From Allohahella sp002354735 (lineage in GTDB: Bacteria; Pseudomonadota; Gammaproteobacteria; Pseudomonadales; Oleiphilaceae): a stretch of 64,000 nucleotides of DNA. The notes under the pieces were generated by a model that was not told where the DNA came from, searched no databases, and was given only the letters and a program-made list of their open reading frames with translations. Below, piece by piece: positions 61,264 to 64,000 of this stretch. Position 1 is the stretch's first letter, and the number at the start of each line of letters is the position of its first letter. The DNA is taken from positions 620,001 to 684,000 of the forward strand of contig NZ_CP172312.1 in NCBI RefSeq assembly GCF_047946665.1, written 5' to 3'. The position numbers were made by a program, and so were the translations under genes.

Positions 61264-63766
61264 AGGCATTGCAGCGCATAACGAATCGAGGCATGAGCGT
61301 CTGCACCGTGTCTGGCGCTACCAACCCGGTTTGGGTGCGCTTGCTGCAGTGAATCACACAACCATCGGGCTTCGATTTCTATTCACCGGTGTGATCTTCT
61401 TTCTGGTTGGCGGACTGCTGGCCATGCTCATACGCACACAGCTGGCGCTGCCCAACCAGGACATCGTCAGCCCGGCCATGTACAACCAGCTCTTCACAAT
61501 GCACGGCACGGTGATGATGTTTCTGTTTGCCATTCCGGTGCTCGAAGGTGCTGCGATGTATCTCATTCCCAAGATGATTGGTGCGCGTGATCTCGTCTTT
61601 CCAAGGCTGAGTGCCCTGGGCTACTACTGTTACCTGTTCGGTGGGCTCATCATCATGACGAGTCTGCTGCTGGGCATCGCGCCCGATGCTGGCTGGTTCA
61701 TGTACACCCCACTGAGCAGTATCGAGTATTCGCCCGGTCCCGGATCAGATTTTTGGCTGATTGGCATCACTTTCGTTGAAATATCGGCAGTTTCGGCTGG
61801 TATAGAACTGGTGGTCTCGATACTGCGCAGCCGCACCAGCGGTATGTCGCTCAACCGCATGCCGATATTCTGCTGGTACATCCTGGCCATGGCCTTCATG
61901 ATCATCTTCGGCTTCCCGCCACTGATACTCGGCAGCATACTGCTCGAGCTCGAACGGGCCGCAGGCTTTATCTTTTTCGATGTGGATGGGGGTGGAGATC
62001 CGCTGTTGTGGCAGCATTTGTTCTGGCTCTTCGGTCATCCCGAGGTCTACATCATATTCTTGCCTGCAGCCGGCATCGTCTCGACGCTGATTCCCGTATT
62101 CGCACAGCGCCCGCTTGTCGGGTATCGCTGGATCGTGCTCGCCATCATCGTCATGGGCTTCATCAGCTTCGGGCTCTGGGTCCATCATATGTTCACGGTA
62201 GGAATTCCGAGCCTGGCGCTAGCCTTCTTTTCCGTGGCGAGCATGCTGGTGGCCATTCCCACCGGGATCCAGATCTTTGCCTGGCTCGCGACCCTGTGGT
62301 CGGGCAATGTGAAATACAGCCTGCCCATGTTGTGGCTAGTGGGCTTCCTCGTGGTTTTCGTCTGTGGCGGCCTGACCGGCGTCATGCTGGCCCTGGTGCC
62401 ATTCAACTGGCAGGTGCACGACACGCACTTCGTTGTTGCGCATATGCACTATGTGCTCGTCGGCGGGATGATGTTCCCGCTCATCGCTGGTTTCTATTAC
62501 TGGCTGCCGCACGTCTCTGGAAGGATGGCATCGGAAAAGCTGGGCCGCTGGGGTTTCTGGCTGTTCTTCATCGGGTTTAATCTCACCTTTCTCATCATGC
62601 ATCTCACCGGCCTGCTCGGCATGCCGCGGCGAGTGTTCACGTATGACGCCGGTCTCGGCTGGGAGTGGTTCAACCTCGTGTCATCGATAGGTGGCTTTGT
62701 AACGGGAATTGGTGTGGCTCTGATCGTCCTGGATATCGCCCTACATTTCCGTTTTGGCAGAAAGGCGGGTACGAACCCCTGGAATGCCGATACGCTCGAG
62801 TGGGCAACGCCCATGCCGATAACAACTTACAATTTCGCCAGTCTGCCCAGGATTGAGACGCGCACACCGATGTGGGACCGTCCTGATCTCGCGGCGCGGA
62901 TCGAAGCTGGAGAGTTTGGTCTTGCGGAGCCTCGACATAACCTGCGCGAGACCTGGGGTTCGGATGCGGTGACCGGTGAGCTCAAAGAAATCATTCACCT
63001 GCCGGCCAACTCCTGGCTGCCATTGATCAGCGCGGGCTTCATCGCCGTCATGTGTATCTGTCTTCTGGTCAAGAGCTATCTGCTGGCACTGCCTGCATTC
63101 ATAATGGCCATCATCTACCTGCTGCAGTGGAGCTGGCATAATGGGGCACATCCCGTTGCGGCACCGTTCTATGACGATGAACCGTACGATCCCCCCTTGC
63201 ATTCGCGAACCTTTGACGGGCCAGGGCGCTGGGGCATGATCGTGACAATGATGGCCAATGGCACCCTTTATGCCTCGCTGCTGTTCGGTTGGTTCTATCT
63301 CTGGACGGCGGCGCCGCTGTGGGAGACGCCTGAAGATGGGCCGCTTTCACTCGCGTTTTTGTTAGTGACTGGTGTGCTGCTGAGTGCCGTGGTTCTGCTC
63401 TACCGCCAAGCCGTGGGTCGCCTGGCTGCCGGCGACGCTAGCGGCCTCGAGGCTCGTCTATGGCTGGTGAGTGTTCTCGGGCTGCTGCATTTCGCGGGTC
63501 TGCTCTGGGTGTTGATGGACGCGGGCCTGTCGCCTCGAAGCTCGGCTCATGATTCGGTGTTGATGGTCATGCTGATCTATCTGCTGCTGCACGGCGGGCT
63601 GGCGGCCATATTGACAGGCCTACAGGCACTGCGTGTGCGAATTGGCTATGTCGGCGCGCGAGCACCCTACGAGCTTTTCGTTCTGCAGCCGTTCTGGAGC
63701 TACACAGTTGGCATCTACTGGATCAGTTTCGCAGCATTCATCCTGCTGCCGATGGGATGGGGCTGA
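61256..63766 (+). CDS. ctaD: Fused cytochrome c oxidase subunits I and III
   Basis: 836 residues. Residues about 25-530 are subunit I with twelve helices: haem and CuB ligands in Met-His-Gly, Gly-His-Pro-Glu-Val-Tyr (E263, Y265), His-His-Met-Phe and His-Asp-Thr-His-Phe-Val-Val-Ala-His-Met-His. The E263 marks the A1 class. D112 marks the D channel, but the Asn seven residues on is Ser (S119), and the K-channel lysine position reads Gln (Q339, in Thr-Gly-Ile-Gln-Ile-Phe). Residues about 585-836 are a subunit III with about six helices. Reduces oxygen to water at the inner membrane. The start overlaps coxB. Confidence 0.94.
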   Translation: MTEGIAAHNESRHERLHRVWRYQPGLGALAAVNHTTIGLRFLFTGVIFFLVGGLLAMLIRTQLALPNQDIVSPAMYNQLFTMHGTVMMFLFAIPVLEGAAMYLIPKMIGARDLVFPRLSALGYYCYLFGGLIIMTSLLLGIAPDAGWFMYTPLSSIEYSPGPGSDFWLIGITFVEISAVSAGIELVVSILRSRTSGMSLNRMPIFCWYILAMAFMIIFGFPPLILGSILLELERAAGFIFFDVDGGGDPLLWQHLFWLFGHPEVYIIFLPAAGIVSTLIPVFAQRPLVGYRWIVLAIIVMGFISFGLWVHHMFTVGIPSLALAFFSVASMLVAIPTGIQIFAWLATLWSGNVKYSLPMLWLVGFLVVFVCGGLTGVMLALVPFNWQVHDTHFVVAHMHYVLVGGMMFPLIAGFYYWLPHVSGRMASEKLGRWGFWLFFIGFNLTFLIMHLTGLLGMPRRVFTYDAGLGWEWFNLVSSIGGFVTGIGVALIVLDIALHFRFGRKAGTNPWNADTLEWATPMPITTYNFASLPRIETRTPMWDRPDLAARIEAGEFGLAEPRHNLRETWGSDAVTGELKEIIHLPANSWLPLISAGFIAVMCICLLVKSYLLALPAFIMAIIYLLQWSWHNGAHPVAAPFYDDEPYDPPLHSRTFDGPGRWGMIVTMMANGTLYASLLFGWFYLWTAAPLWETPEDGPLSLAFLLVTGVLLSAVVLLYRQAVGRLAAGDASGLEARLWLVSVLGLLHFAGLLWVLMDAGLSPRSSAHDSVLMVMLIYLLLHGGLAAILTGLQALRVRIGYVGARAPYELFVLQPFWSYTVGIYWISFAAFILLPMGWG

Positions 63767-63769
63767 TAC

Positions 63770-64000
63770 ATGGGCGCTTTCAGCTTTGGACCAGGCCATC
63801 CCGCACATCTCGTACTTGGTCTGGTAGTCTGGAGCCTGTGGTTCGTCTTGCTCTACGGTGGCTTGTCAGTAGCTTGTGCGCTGGTTCCTCCGGAGTCATC
63901 GCAGGGCGCCTGGAACTGGCTCAACGGCACTATGCTAGTGCTTGCGCTTGTCTTCGCTGGCGGCCTGCTCATGGGCGCCTGGTCGAACTGGCGTCACGCG
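63770..64000 (+). CDS. Membrane protein of the oxidase cluster, 3' end cut by window
   Basis: 77 codons from ATG 63770 to the window edge, still open. It begins 3 nt after the ctaD stop. Two membrane helices are visible (about residues 13-35 and 54-69) separated by a Pro-Glu-Ser-Ser loop. No family is recognised from this part; in similar clusters small membrane proteins or assembly factors occupy this place. Confidence 0.7.
   Translation, partial: MGAFSFGPGHPAHLVLGLVVWSLWFVLLYGGLSVACALVPPESSQGAWNWLNGTMLVLALVFAGGLLMGAWSNWRHA

Overview
The window reads as chromosomal DNA of a free-living, probably marine or saline, gammaproteobacterium. Supporting signs are a family I lipase with its own steric foldase, YghU, NemA, KatG, a YebG-like protein under a LexA box, an A-type cytochrome oxidase, and secreted laminarinase-type enzymes carrying ricin-fold lectin modules. 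The Pseudomonadales/Oceanospirillales side of the class fits best, but this is inference from gene content. Coding density is high. I saw no rRNA, tRNA, CRISPR array, insertion sequence or phage module.

Layout. 1-6.6 kb: secreted hydrolases with ricin lectin modules (a partial beta-helix protein, a GH16 laminarinase, a lipase plus foldase) with an EamA transporter between them. 6.6-13.1 kb: a cupin, a GFA protein, an ICMT-like methyltransferase, a large M16 protease, AraC/LysE, and a DUF2938-DUF2798 operon. 13.2-16.1 kb: a MerR regulator divergent from that operon through a SoxR-box-like promoter, then methyltransferase, DinB, OsmC and a frameshifted second DinB. 16.1-17.9 kb: GAF-GGDEF-EAL phosphodiesterase. 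18.2-22.5 kb: electrophile detoxification group (YghU, TetR regulator, NemA, SDR, crotonase) with paired palindromic operators. 22.7-25.3 kb: FNT channel plus a fused PP2C/Ser-Thr kinase, with a hairpin over the kinase start. 25.4-34.5 kb: a beta-1,3-glucan locus (CBM56-GH16, LacI regulator, GH3 lipoprotein, sugar-binding protein and two permeases, then GNAT and DUF2784), with LacI-type palindromes before the GH16 and GH3 genes. 34.4-39.2 kb: 7TM GGDEF-EAL protein, orphan solute-binding protein, GNAT, hypothetical. 39.4-46.5 kb: trypsin with two PPC domains, SYLF protein, YncD/PqqU-like TonB receptor, KatG. 46.6-52.9 kb: PAS histidine kinase, DUF2750, YebG, zinc-ribbon rhomboid, NhaR-like LysR regulator with an SbtA-type transporter. 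52.9-59.5 kb: PrcB-like lipoprotein, second orphan solute-binding protein, secreted protein overlapping a Kef-type antiporter, thioredoxin, EamA, Dps, YfcE-like phosphoesterase. 59.5-64 kb: an oxidase cluster (CopD/HemJ-like, DUF2231, subunit II lipoprotein, fused subunit I+III, and a membrane protein cut by the window end).

The most coherent system is the glucan locus: the GH16 endoglucanases cut laminarin-like polymer outside the cell, the GH3 lipoprotein trims oligosaccharides, the ABC importer takes up the products, and the LacI protein probably senses them. The items most worth a second look are the oxidase whose K-channel lysine position reads as glutamine, the ricin-lipase fusion with its foldase, the hairpin over the FNT-kinase junction, the SoxR-box-like promoter served by a regulator without an Fe-S motif, and the DinB-OsmC-DinB cluster.
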